Positions 41,397-51,467 of a stretch of DNA of 64,000 bases are shown one piece after another (the first letter of the stretch is position 1; each line of letters opens with the position of its first letter). The stretch is from Oscillospiraceae bacterium (GTDB lineage Bacteria > Bacillota > Clostridia > Oscillospirales > Acutalibacteraceae). The notes beneath the pieces were generated by a model that was not told where the DNA came from, ran no database searches, and saw only the letters and a program-made list of their open reading frames with translations. The DNA is taken from NCBI GenBank assembly GCA_015065615.1, contig SVPY01000004.1:1-64000 (forward strand), given 5' to 3'. The position numbers and the translations under genes were made by a program.

Positions 41397-44348
41397 ATGC
41401 CATATTTAAAGGACAGATACCGCGGTGTTATTAAGTTTACCTTAAATAAGCTGGAAGAGAATATGTATACAAAGGTAAGCGAGCTTAAAACCGAGGTTTA
41501 TAAATCAAAGGAACCCTTATCTTTTGCGGACAGAACAAAGGGTGAATACGCCCTGCTCAGAAAAAATGAAAGCTGGGGTCAGCTTTTTGATTGCGGTTGG
41601 TTCCATTTTACAGGTAAGATACCTGCCGAATGTAAAGGAAAAAGGGTGGACCTTTTAATTGACGTTAACGGTGAGGGCTGTATTTTCAGTGATGACGGCG
41701 TTCCCATGCGAGGCATCACCTGTGTTTCTTCAGGTCATAATCCTCAAAGAGGCAGGAACACAAAGCGCTTGTGGCATATTGCAAATCCTTCAGAAGGAAA
41801 CGAGATAGTTGATGTATGGATGGATGCAGGTTGTAACGACCTTTTCGGCACTTACAGAGAGGATGGCAAGCTTTACGATGCTGACATCGCTATATGCAAC
41901 GTAAACGTACGCGATGCTTTCTACGACCTTCACGTGCTTGACGATTTACTTGATGCTGTGGATGAAAAATCAGCCCAGTATAACCGAGTCCTTTTTGAGT
42001 GTTATTACGCTTGCCTGGAGTTAAAGGACCTTTCCGACGGGGAGATACTTAAATTCCGCGAGAAATTAAAGCCGATGTTTAAGGAAACTGAGGACAGTTA
42101 CCTTAAATTTACAGCCATCGGTCATGCCCATATCGACTTAGGCTGGCTGTGGCCCATAAGAGAAACCAAAAGAAAGGGCGCAAGAACTTTCTCAACGGTG
42201 ATTGCATTAATGGATGAATATCCGGAGTATAAATTCGGCGCAAGTCAGCCCCAGCTTTATCAGTGGATAAAGGAGGAGCACCCGAAGCTTTACGAGAAAA
42301 TCAAGGAAAAGGTAAAAGAGGGCAGATGGGAGCTTCAGGGCTGTATGTGGGTTGAAGCCGATGCAAACTTAGCGGGCGGCGAGAGCTTAGTGCGCCAGAT
42401 TTTATACGGCAAGCGCTTCTTTATGGATGAGTTTGGTGTGGAGGTAAAGAATTTATGGCTGCCTGATGTTTTCGGTTACAGCGCATCACTTCCACAGCTT
42501 TTAAAGAAATCGGGTTGCGATTATTTTATGACCCAGAAGTTAAGCTGGAGCCAGCAGAATAAATTCCCCCACCATACCTTTATATGGCAGGGTATTGACG
42601 GTACTGAGATATTCACCCATATGCTTCCCGAAGGCACCTATAACGGACCTTTAAAGCCTACCTTTATCAAACATCACGCAGAGGAAAATTATTCCGACAG
42701 CGGTGTTTGTGATGAATCCTTAATGCTTTTCGGCATTGGTGACGGCGGCGGCGGTCCCGGACCTGAATTCTTGGAAAGGTACAGAAGGGTAAGAAGGCTT
42801 CAGGGCTTAAGCCACGTGGACATTGATTTTGCTGAGCCGTTGTTTGAACGCCTTGAAAAGAAAACTGAAGGAAGGCTGCAGAAATGGGCAGGCGAGCTTT
42901 ATCTGGAGCGCCACCAGGGTACCTACACAAGTCAGGCTAAGGGTAAATATTATAACAGAAAAATCGAATTTGCCCTTCGTGAGCTGGAGTTTGCCCTTAT
43001 TTTATCGGGTGAGGAATACCCCCAGCAGAGGCTTGAAGAAATATGGAAGGAAATTCTGCTTTACCAGTTCCATGATATTATCCCCGGATCGTCAATTAAA
43101 AGAGTATATGACGAGGCTTGGCAGCGCTACGAAATTTTGTGGCAGGAAATTAAAGAGCTTACTAAAAAATGCTACGGCAGGATAGCAAAGGGCAGGGCTT
43201 ACGCCTTTAACTCCCTTAATTTTGAAAGAACCGAGCTTGTTGAGGTTAACGGCAAGGAATATTTTGCAAAGGTACCTGCATTGGGCTATGCAAACGAATT
43301 CACTTTGCCTGAAGGTAAGAATCTTAAAGCCTATGAAAACGTGATCGAAAACGAAAAGCTTATAGCTAAATTCGGTGAGGACGGCGCCCTTATATCTCTT
43401 TATGATAAGCTTAATTGCCGTGAAGCTCTTTCAGCACCCTCCAATATATACAGCATTTATAAGGAGGAGGACCCCACCCAGGCAGACTGCTGGGATATTA
43501 ACTTAATTTACGTTGACCAGAAACCCGAGTGCTTTAAGCTTACCGAGAGCAAAACTTTCCTGGAAGGTGCAAAAGCAATCTGCAGGCAGGTTTATGAATA
43601 TAACAATTCAAAGCTTTACGCTGACCTGATTCTTGAGGAAAACAGCAATATTCTTAAAGTAAAGCTCCACGCAAGCTGGTATGAAAATCTCAAGATGCTC
43701 AGAACAGCTGTCAATACGGATATTTTAACCGACCACGCGTCCTTTGAAATTCAGTACGGTAAAATAAACCGTGCCAATAACGATAATACTCTTATCGAGC
43801 GTGCAAAATTTGAGCTTTGCGGACACAAGTGGGTGGATTTAAGCCAGAGTGATTACGGTGTTTCACTCCTTAACGATTCAAAATACGGCTTCAGGACCAT
43901 AGGAAAATCTATCGACATTAACCTTTTAAGAAGCCAGAACAACCCCGGTATTGATGCTGACAAGGGCGAGCACCATATTATCTATGCAATTTATCCCCAT
44001 ACAGGTGACGAGTCTGTCGGTCAGGTAAGTAAGGAGGCTTACGCTCTCAATAACCCCTTATACATAACTGAGGGTGTGCTTGATGTTGAATGCGACAAGG
44101 GCGAGCTTTTCAAGGCTGAGGGCGAAATTGTTATCGAAGCTATCAAGAAGGCGGAGGATAGCGGTAAAACAGTTATCCGTGCTTATGAACCTTACGGCAA
44201 CAGCGTTAAGGCTGTGTTCAGATTCAAGGATGAAGTTTTGTTAACCGAAACCGACCTTATGGAAAGAAATATCGGCGAAACCAAGAAGCTTATGGAATAT
44301 CAGCGCAGCTTCAAGCCTTTTGAAATTGTGACTTTTACAGTTGAATAA
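41397..44348 (+). CDS. Alpha-mannosidase, GH38
   Basis: A 983-residue cytoplasmic GH38 enzyme that removes alpha-linked mannose from oligosaccharides. An N-terminal region precedes the zinc-dependent barrel, which opens with IGHAHIDLGWLWP (His245 and Asp247 bind Zn). The nucleophile Asp357 lies in LWLPDVFGYSASLP. The three-helix region and C-terminal beta-sandwich domains complete the usual length. Similar enzymes are ManA/MngB types acting on imported mannosides. There is no signal peptide. It is preceded by a DUF1836 regulator and followed by a long-stem terminator. Confidence 0.95.
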   Translation: MPYLKDRYRGVIKFTLNKLEENMYTKVSELKTEVYKSKEPLSFADRTKGEYALLRKNESWGQLFDCGWFHFTGKIPAECKGKRVDLLIDVNGEGCIFSDDGVPMRGITCVSSGHNPQRGRNTKRLWHIANPSEGNEIVDVWMDAGCNDLFGTYREDGKLYDADIAICNVNVRDAFYDLHVLDDLLDAVDEKSAQYNRVLFECYYACLELKDLSDGEILKFREKLKPMFKETEDSYLKFTAIGHAHIDLGWLWPIRETKRKGARTFSTVIALMDEYPEYKFGASQPQLYQWIKEEHPKLYEKIKEKVKEGRWELQGCMWVEADANLAGGESLVRQILYGKRFFMDEFGVEVKNLWLPDVFGYSASLPQLLKKSGCDYFMTQKLSWSQQNKFPHHTFIWQGIDGTEIFTHMLPEGTYNGPLKPTFIKHHAEENYSDSGVCDESLMLFGIGDGGGGPGPEFLERYRRVRRLQGLSHVDIDFAEPLFERLEKKTEGRLQKWAGELYLERHQGTYTSQAKGKYYNRKIEFALRELEFALILSGEEYPQQRLEEIWKEILLYQFHDIIPGSSIKRVYDEAWQRYEILWQEIKELTKKCYGRIAKGRAYAFNSLNFERTELVEVNGKEYFAKVPALGYANEFTLPEGKNLKAYENVIENEKLIAKFGEDGALISLYDKLNCREALSAPSNIYSIYKEEDPTQADCWDINLIYVDQKPECFKLTESKTFLEGAKAICRQVYEYNNSKLYADLILEENSNILKVKLHASWYENLKMLRTAVNTDILTDHASFEIQYGKINRANNDNTLIERAKFELCGHKWVDLSQSDYGVSLLNDSKYGFRTIGKSIDINLLRSQNNPGIDADKGEHHIIYAIYPHTGDESVGQVSKEAYALNNPLYITEGVLDVECDKGELFKAEGEIVIEAIKKAEDSGKTVIRAYEPYGNSVKAVFRFKDEVLLTETDLMERNIGETKKLMEYQRSFKPFEIVTFTVE

Positions 44349-44353
44349 GTAAT

Positions 44354-44409
44354 AAAAAGGGAGGCAGACTAGTCTAAGACTTAGGTTACCTCCCTTTTTA
44401 CGTATAATC
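44354..44409 (+). terminator. Terminator of the mannosidase gene
   Basis: The outer stem AAAAAGGGAGG/CCTCCCTTTTT (44354-44364 with 44399-44409) encloses a region with the small palindrome AGACTAGTCT. A long loop and a T-rich 3' arm. The symmetrical outer arms would allow termination of the minus-strand gene at 44454 too. Confidence 0.8.
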
Positions 44410-44453
44410 TGCGGTATGCTGAAGTTTTCTGACAGATATATTGCAAAGCTTTC

Positions 44454-44843
44454 TTATTTGTTTATAACTTTCGTAAACCACTTGCAGAAGAATATTACGG
44501 GGACGGAGAGGGCTGTCCACAAAAAAGTAAAGGGCAGGCATATCTGTCCCAATAAATTAAAAGGCGATGAGGAATAATCCCATACCTTAAGTCCCATAAA
44601 CTTATTTATAATAAGTCCAGTGAAAAATTCCACAGCGGTTATAATACTGCCGCCTGTTATGGCTTTTAAAATAATGCTTTTGCCTTTCATAATTTCACAG
44701 CAGAATTTATTTATCAGCACAACGCAAACCCCGCCTGCAAAAGCCATTGAAATATGGCTGTAGCCGCGCCATAAGATTTCCACTATGGGGTAAAGTGTAA
44801 AGCCTGTAAGAAATAAAAATCCGCTCTTTTTAATTTTATCCAT
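44454..44843 (-). CDS. Small membrane protein of the CmpB/PF06541 type
   Basis: A 129-residue protein with four predicted helices. The pattern GFTLYPIVEILWRGYSHISM and the later GLKVWDYSSSPFNLLGQICL match the family called putative ABC transporter permease (PF06541). That name is weakly supported, since members are small and lack a partner ATPase. No transporter genes are adjacent and the function is unknown. It is monocistronic and convergent with the mannosidase gene. Confidence 0.8.
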   Translation of the reverse strand: MDKIKKSGFLFLTGFTLYPIVEILWRGYSHISMAFAGGVCVVLINKFCCEIMKGKSIILKAITGGSIITAVEFFTGLIINKFMGLKVWDYSSSPFNLLGQICLPFTFLWTALSVPVIFFCKWFTKVINK

Positions 44844-44910
44844 TTTACTTTCCTATAATTTTTTTAGTAATGAAAGTATTAGCAAATTTATTAAATTTAT
44901 TAAATAATCC

Positions 44911-44939
44911 TTTAAAATCAGAGAGAAATGTGGTATTAT
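44911..44939 (+). promoter_or_regulatory. Promoter of galE-maf
   Basis: TTTAAA (44911-44916), a 17-nt spacer and TATTAT (44934-44939) with a TGG extension, 49 nt before galE. Confidence 0.6.
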
Positions 44940-44988
44940 ATAAATAATTATAAGCCGAATTTAAATTTGCAAAGGAGAAAGTTTAAAT

Positions 44989-46005
44989 ATGAAAGTTCTG
45001 GTTACCGGCGGCGCCGGATATATAGGTTCACACACAAGCTTAGTTCTTTTGGAGAAGGGCTACGAAGTTATTTGTGTTGATAATTTTTCTAACAGTAAAA
45101 TGGAGTCTGTTTTAAGAGTAGAGAAAATTACAGGCAAGAAAATTAAGTTCTACGAGGCAGACGTTTGCGATAAAGAAGCAATGGATAAGATTTTTTCTGA
45201 GAATGAAATTGATGCAGTTATCCATTTTGCAGGCTTAAAAGCAGTAGGCGAGAGCGTAAGCATTCCTCTTCGTTATTATGAAAATAACCTTGTTTCCACA
45301 TTCAGCCTTATGGAGGCTATGGAAAAGCACGGCTGTAACAATATCATCTTCTCATCCTCCGCTACAGTTTACGGTGACCCCGCTACTGTGCCTATTACCG
45401 AGGATTTCCCCAACTCCACCACAAATCCTTACGGCACAACAAAGCTTTTTATTGAAAGAATTTTAACCGACTACGCATTTGCAAATAAGAACTTTAACCC
45501 CGTTATCCTCCGCTACTTCAACCCCGTAGGCGCTCACGAGAGCGGCATGATAGGCGAGGACCCCAAGGGTATTCCCAATAACTTAGTGCCTTACATAACT
45601 CAGGTTGCAGTTGGCAAGCGCGAGAAATTAAGCGTATTCGGCGGTGATTACCCCACACACGACGGCACAGGTGTACGTGACTTCATTCACGTTATGGATT
45701 TAGCAGAAGGTCATGCAGCTGCATTAAAGCTTTTTGAAAAAGGCAATTGCGGCTTAAAGATATATAATCTGGGCACAGGCTGCGGCTACAGCGTTCTTGA
45801 TATGGTAAAGGCATTCAGCAAGGCTTTTGGTAAGGATATTCCTTACGTTATTGTACCCCGCCGCCCCGGCGATATTGCAGAGTGCTATGCAGACCCCAAG
45901 AAGGCTTACGAGGAGCTTGGCTGGAAGGCAGTAAAGACCCTTGACGATATGTGCGTAGATTCACTTCGCTGGCAGCTTAATAACCCCAACGGCTATGACG
46001 ACTGA
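44989..46005 (+). CDS. galE: UDP-glucose 4-epimerase
   Basis: Interconverts UDP-glucose and UDP-galactose for the Leloir pathway and glycan synthesis. The 338 residues start with the Rossmann motif TGGAGYIGSH (6-15). The catalytic Y148-x3-K152 (NPYGTTKLF) and the SSSATVYG segment (122-129) are in place. The third codon positions are C-rich, as in metK. It overlaps maf by 11 nt (maf starts at 45995), so the two are co-translated. The galK gene for the same pathway lies 4 kb downstream; galT is absent from the window. Confidence 0.96.
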   Translation: MKVLVTGGAGYIGSHTSLVLLEKGYEVICVDNFSNSKMESVLRVEKITGKKIKFYEADVCDKEAMDKIFSENEIDAVIHFAGLKAVGESVSIPLRYYENNLVSTFSLMEAMEKHGCNNIIFSSSATVYGDPATVPITEDFPNSTTNPYGTTKLFIERILTDYAFANKNFNPVILRYFNPVGAHESGMIGEDPKGIPNNLVPYITQVAVGKREKLSVFGGDYPTHDGTGVRDFIHVMDLAEGHAAALKLFEKGNCGLKIYNLGTGCGYSVLDMVKAFSKAFGKDIPYVIVPRRPGDIAECYADPKKAYEELGWKAVKTLDDMCVDSLRWQLNNPNGYDD

Positions 46006-46555
46006 TAAAATTATTTTAGCTTCCGCCTCCCCCAGAAGAAAAGAGCTCCTTTCAAAAAGGGGCATAGATTTCACCGTAATGGTATCGGATGCCGACGAAA
46101 AAATAGAAAAGGGCACAAGCCCCTTTGATGCGGTTATGGAAATTTCAAGGCGTAAAGCCGAAGCTGTATATAATGAGCTTGAAGATAAATCCCTTACGGT
46201 AATTGCGGCAGATACCGTGGTTGCCTTGGGTAATGAAATTTTCGGCAAGCCCAAGGACGAAAGTGAGGCTTACTCCCATTTAAAAAGCTTAAGCGGCAAA
46301 GCCCACTCTGTTTTTACAGGTGTGACCCTTATAAAAAACGGTGTTTTCGATACCTTTTTTGTGGAAAGTAAAGTTTATTTCAAAAATTTATCGGACGAAG
46401 ATATTTATTCCTATATAGCTACCAAAGAGCCAATGGATAAAGCCGGCTCCTACGCTATTCAGGGAATAGGCAGTAAGCTTATAGAAAGATTTGAAGGCGA
46501 CTGGGAAAATATCGTAGGTCTGCCTACAAGTGAAGTTATTAAAAGACTTAATTAA
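45995..46555 (+). CDS. maf: Maf-like nucleotide pyrophosphatase
   Basis: A 186-residue Maf/YhdE-family protein, which hydrolyses non-canonical or UTP/dTTP-type nucleoside triphosphates and has been linked to septum control. Motifs are LASASPRRKELLSKRG (8-23), DADEKIEKGTSPFDAV, AADTVVALG (about 71-79) and the C-terminal VGLPTSEVIKRL. Its ATG lies inside the end of galE in another frame (TATGACGAC), so it depends on galE translation. A terminator follows 10 nt after the stop. Confidence 0.93.
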   Translation: MTTDKIILASASPRRKELLSKRGIDFTVMVSDADEKIEKGTSPFDAVMEISRRKAEAVYNELEDKSLTVIAADTVVALGNEIFGKPKDESEAYSHLKSLSGKAHSVFTGVTLIKNGVFDTFFVESKVYFKNLSDEDIYSYIATKEPMDKAGSYAIQGIGSKLIERFEGDWENIVGLPTSEVIKRLN

Positions 46556-46562
46556 CAAAATG

Positions 46563-46603
46563 AAAGCCTCCCGCATATTATAGGGTATGCGGGGTGGCTT
46601 TTT
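46563..46603 (+). terminator. Terminator after maf that holds the yunB ribosome site
   Basis: Nested stems AAAGCC/GGCTTT (46563-46568 with 46596-46601) and CCCGCATA/TATGCGGG (46570-46577 with 46586-46593) end in TTTTT at 46603, directly before the yunB ATG. The only ribosome-site-like sequence for yunB, GGGGTGG, is in the 3' arm. Confidence 0.8.
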
Positions 46604-47236
46604 ATGAATATAAAACCGAGAAGAAAAAGGCGAAAGAGAAAAGCTGAAATAAAACTTAAACTGAAATTAAAACTGTTTTTAATTTTTATTTTACTGTTTT
46701 ACATATTTTCTTATATTTTTGCTTTTTCACATATCGATAATTTAAAAGGCGGTATTGTAAATTCTGCAGCAAATTCCCTTTTTGAAAATGCCGCGGCGGA
46801 TTCCCTCACCGCTTCAGCGGAATTTATTAATGAAATCACTGCCGACGAAGAGGGCTTCTATTTAAAAAGCGAGGACCTGATTAAACTTAAAGCGGCAATT
46901 ATAAAGAGTATGCAAAAGGGAATAAATAAAACCGAGACGGTTTTCGTTCCTTTCGGAAATTTTACGGGTATAAGTATTTTGGAGGGGCTTTTGCATCCTA
47001 TTCCCGTAAGAGTCAGCTTTATGGGCAGCGCCAAGGTCACTTTCAGCGAAAGCTTCGAAAGCTGCGGCGTAAACCAGAGTATTTATTGCCTGAAAGCTTG
47101 CATAGAAGCGAAGCTTTCCCCGAGTTCTCTGAAATTTCAGGGGCAGGAGCTTAGTTTAAATTTATATACGGAATATATTTTGGCGGAAAGACTTATTATC
47201 GGTCAGGTGCCCTCCTATTATCAGGATAGGGGATAA
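46604..47236 (+). CDS. yunB: YunB-like sporulation protein
   Basis: A 210-residue protein with a very basic N-terminus (about 1-22), one transmembrane helix (about 25-45) and an external domain. VPFGNFTGISILEG, HPIPVRVSFMG, the CGVNQSIYCLKACIEA segment and the end LIIGQVPSYYQD match the YunB family, needed for sporulation under SigE in Bacillus. Presence suggests a spore-former. The start is the only Met near the helix. It lies directly behind a terminator hairpin that covers its ribosome site. It is followed 25 nt later by ligA. Confidence 0.85.
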   Translation: MNIKPRRKRRKRKAEIKLKLKLKLFLIFILLFYIFSYIFAFSHIDNLKGGIVNSAANSLFENAAADSLTASAEFINEITADEEGFYLKSEDLIKLKAAIIKSMQKGINKTETVFVPFGNFTGISILEGLLHPIPVRVSFMGSAKVTFSESFESCGVNQSIYCLKACIEAKLSPSSLKFQGQELSLNLYTEYILAERLIIGQVPSYYQDRG

Positions 47237-47249
47237 CAGGAGAGGTTAA

Positions 47250-49241
<1,992 letters not shown>

Positions 49242-49250
49242 TAAATATAC

Positions 49251-49279
49251 TTTACTTTATTCTCCCAATATGGTAACAT
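49251..49279 (+). promoter_or_regulatory. Promoter of the YcxB-like protein gene
   Basis: TTTACT (49251-49256), a 17-nt spacer and TAACAT (49274-49279) with a TGG extension, 40 nt before the gene and just after the ligA stop. Confidence 0.5.
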
Positions 49280-49318
49280 TAATAGTAGCATTTTAAGCTA
49301 AGGAGTTATTTATTTAAA

Positions 49319-50065
49319 ATGAGCGAAATTATTAAAGATAAAGAAAACGAAGCTGAGCTTTCAAACGAGGAGCTTGAAGAACAGCTTAAAAATCTTCCTG
49401 TAATGGCAGAATTAATGGAGGAAGCCGAGGAATACGAGGAGGATGAGGATGAAGAAGAGGAAGAGGAGCTTTTGGACGAGGATTATACCCGTGAGGACGG
49501 CGAGGAGGAATCCCTGGACGAGCTTTTGAAGCGAATCAATAACCGCGAATCCATCACGGAAAAGGCGGGAAGCTTTACAATTGCCACCGATATCGGTAAG
49601 AAGGATTACCGCGATTTCTTCTATTACAACACCTTGATGAAATCAAACGTATTTTTGGCAATTTACATTCTTATTCCCTTCCTGCTTTCTTACTTGTTTA
49701 CAGGTCTGGGCGGCACTTTCGACCTTGTAAACTTTATTATTTACGCCGTGGTATTTGTTTTACTTGAAGCGGGTCTGATTATTTTTATGACGGAGCTTAA
49801 AATCAAGAAGATAGATAAAGCCATGCCCGATACCATGAAGGTAACAAGAACAGTATATAAATTTGTTTCCGACGGTATCGTACATACCAAAAACGGCGAA
49901 ACAACCAAGGCTTTTTATAAGGACATAGTTCTTTTCAGAACTACTAAGCAGAAAGTTATCTTATACTTTGCAAACAAGAAAGCTATGGTAATTCACATAG
50001 ACGATATTGAAAAGGTTATGACGTTTGATGAATTCAAAACCTTTATCAAAGAAAAGGCATATTAA
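49319..50065 (+). CDS. YcxB-like membrane protein with acidic N-terminus
   Basis: The 248-residue product has a strongly acidic stretch at about 34-66 (mostly Glu and Asp). Two transmembrane helices follow (about 108-128 and 137-160), then a C-terminal PH-like YcxB domain (about 175-248) with DGIVHTKNGETTKAFYKDI. YcxB proteins are small membrane proteins of unknown role in Firmicutes. It is monocistronic between ligA and galK, and I see no partner. The acidic stretch suits a cytoplasmic binding site for a basic protein or metal (speculative). Confidence 0.72.
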   Translation: MSEIIKDKENEAELSNEELEEQLKNLPVMAELMEEAEEYEEDEDEEEEEELLDEDYTREDGEEESLDELLKRINNRESITEKAGSFTIATDIGKKDYRDFFYYNTLMKSNVFLAIYILIPFLLSYLFTGLGGTFDLVNFIIYAVVFVLLEAGLIIFMTELKIKKIDKAMPDTMKVTRTVYKFVSDGIVHTKNGETTKAFYKDIVLFRTTKQKVILYFANKKAMVIHIDDIEKVMTFDEFKTFIKEKAY

Positions 50066-50159
50066 AAATTAAACAGTAAAATGTAAACTGTCGGGTTTAT
50101 TTCGGTTTGATTTGATTAAATTTATTTTAGTTTAAATAAAAGCAGAAAGGATTTTTAAA

Positions 50160-51398
50160 ATGATAGTAAAATTTAACGAGCTTTATAAGGACGATATCAT
50201 CAATCAGGAAAAAAGATTCAATTACATAACAGAAAAATTCAACGAATTTTTTAAGTGCAGCGTAAGCCCCGAATTTTTCAGCGCTCCCGGCAGAACGGAA
50301 GTGGGCGGAAACCACACAGACCACCAGCGCGGCGCAGTTGTTACCGCATCCATTAATCTGGATATTGTTGCCGCCGCTTTCAAGCGCGAGGACGGTATTA
50401 TCGTTTTAAAATCCGACGAATACACAAAGTACGACGAAATCGATACTAAAGACCTTGAAATCAAGGAGAAGGAAATCGAGCGCAGCGCTTCTTTAATAAG
50501 AGGTATCTGTAAGGGCTTGGTTGACCGCGGCTACAAGGTAGGCGGCTTTAATGCTTATACAATTTCCAGCGTATTAAAGGGCTCAGGTCTTTCTTCATCC
50601 GCCGCTTTCGAGGTTTTGGTTGTTACAATTCTCAATCATTTCTATAACGAAGGCAAAATCGACCCCGTTACAGTTGCTCAGATTGCTCAGTTTGCAGAGA
50701 ACGTTTACTTCGGCAAACCCTCAGGTCTTCTTGACCAGATGGCAAGCAGTGTAGGCGGCTTCAGCGCAATTGATTTTGAAAACAAGGCAGAGCCCAAAAT
50801 CGAGAAAATTGACTTCGACCCCGCTAAGTACGGCTACGATTTATGCGTTGTTGATACAGGCGGCAGCCACGCTGACCTTACTTTCGAGTATGCGGCTATT
50901 CCCGGTGAGATGAAGAAGATTGCAGCTCACTACGGCAAGGAAGTTTTAAGAGAAGTTGACGAAGAAAAGTTTATGGCGGATTTAAAGGAGCTTCGCGCTT
51001 TATACGGCGACAGAGCCGTGCTTCGCGCAATGCACTTCTTCAGCGACAATAAGCTTGCCAAGCTTGAAGCCGAGGCTTTAAAGGCAGAGGATTTTGAAAC
51101 ATTCAAATCCTACGTTATTAAGTCCGGTAAATCTTCTTTACAGCGTTTACAGAACGTTTTCAGCGTAGTAAATCCTCAGGAGCAGGGCTTAACTCTTGCT
51201 CTTTCCATCAGCGAGCAGATATTGGAAAATAAGGGCGCATGGCGTGTTCACGGCGGCGGCTTTGCAGGTACAATTCAGGCTTACGTACCAAAGAGCTTAA
51301 CTAAGGAATATAAGGCTGCTATTGAGGCTGTATTCGGCGAGGGCACTTGCCACATTCTTTCAGTAAGAAGCGCAGGCGGCACGAAAATAGAGAAATAA
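50160..51398 (+). CDS. galK: Galactokinase
   Basis: A GHMP kinase that phosphorylates galactose at C1. The 412 residues include the sugar-binding signature SAPGRTEVGGNHTDHQRGAV (about 41-60). This differs from the usual GRVNLIGEHTDY text but keeps the key Gly, His, Thr and Asp. The ATP-binding GSGLSSSAAFEV (about 141-152) and GGGFAGTIQAYV at the C-terminus are also present. This variant is common in Clostridia. It has AGAAAGGA before the ATG and its own terminator. It supports use of galactose from host or plant glycans, together with galE. Confidence 0.94.
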   Translation: MIVKFNELYKDDIINQEKRFNYITEKFNEFFKCSVSPEFFSAPGRTEVGGNHTDHQRGAVVTASINLDIVAAAFKREDGIIVLKSDEYTKYDEIDTKDLEIKEKEIERSASLIRGICKGLVDRGYKVGGFNAYTISSVLKGSGLSSSAAFEVLVVTILNHFYNEGKIDPVTVAQIAQFAENVYFGKPSGLLDQMASSVGGFSAIDFENKAEPKIEKIDFDPAKYGYDLCVVDTGGSHADLTFEYAAIPGEMKKIAAHYGKEVLREVDEEKFMADLKELRALYGDRAVLRAMHFFSDNKLAKLEAEALKAEDFETFKSYVIKSGKSSLQRLQNVFSVVNPQEQGLTLALSISEQILENKGAWRVHGGGFAGTIQAYVPKSLTKEYKAAIEAVFGEGTCHILSVRSAGGTKIEK

Positions 51399-51402
51399 TT
51401 AA

Positions 51403-51432
51403 AAAGGCGGTCTTAAATATAGGATCGCCTTT
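51403..51432 (+). terminator. Terminator of galK
   Basis: AAAGGCG/CGCCTTT (51403-51409 with 51426-51432) with an inner GTC/GAT pairing and a long A/T loop; TTTATTTAAA follows. The run of T is short, so efficiency is uncertain. Confidence 0.7.
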
Positions 51433-51467
51433 ATTTAAACGGAAGAAATATTATAAAGGGGTAAATA

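Noticed and set aside
44454..44843. The small membrane protein as a real ABC transporter permease
   Set aside because: No ATPase or substrate-binding gene is nearby and the protein is only 129 residues; the family name is not evidence of transport.
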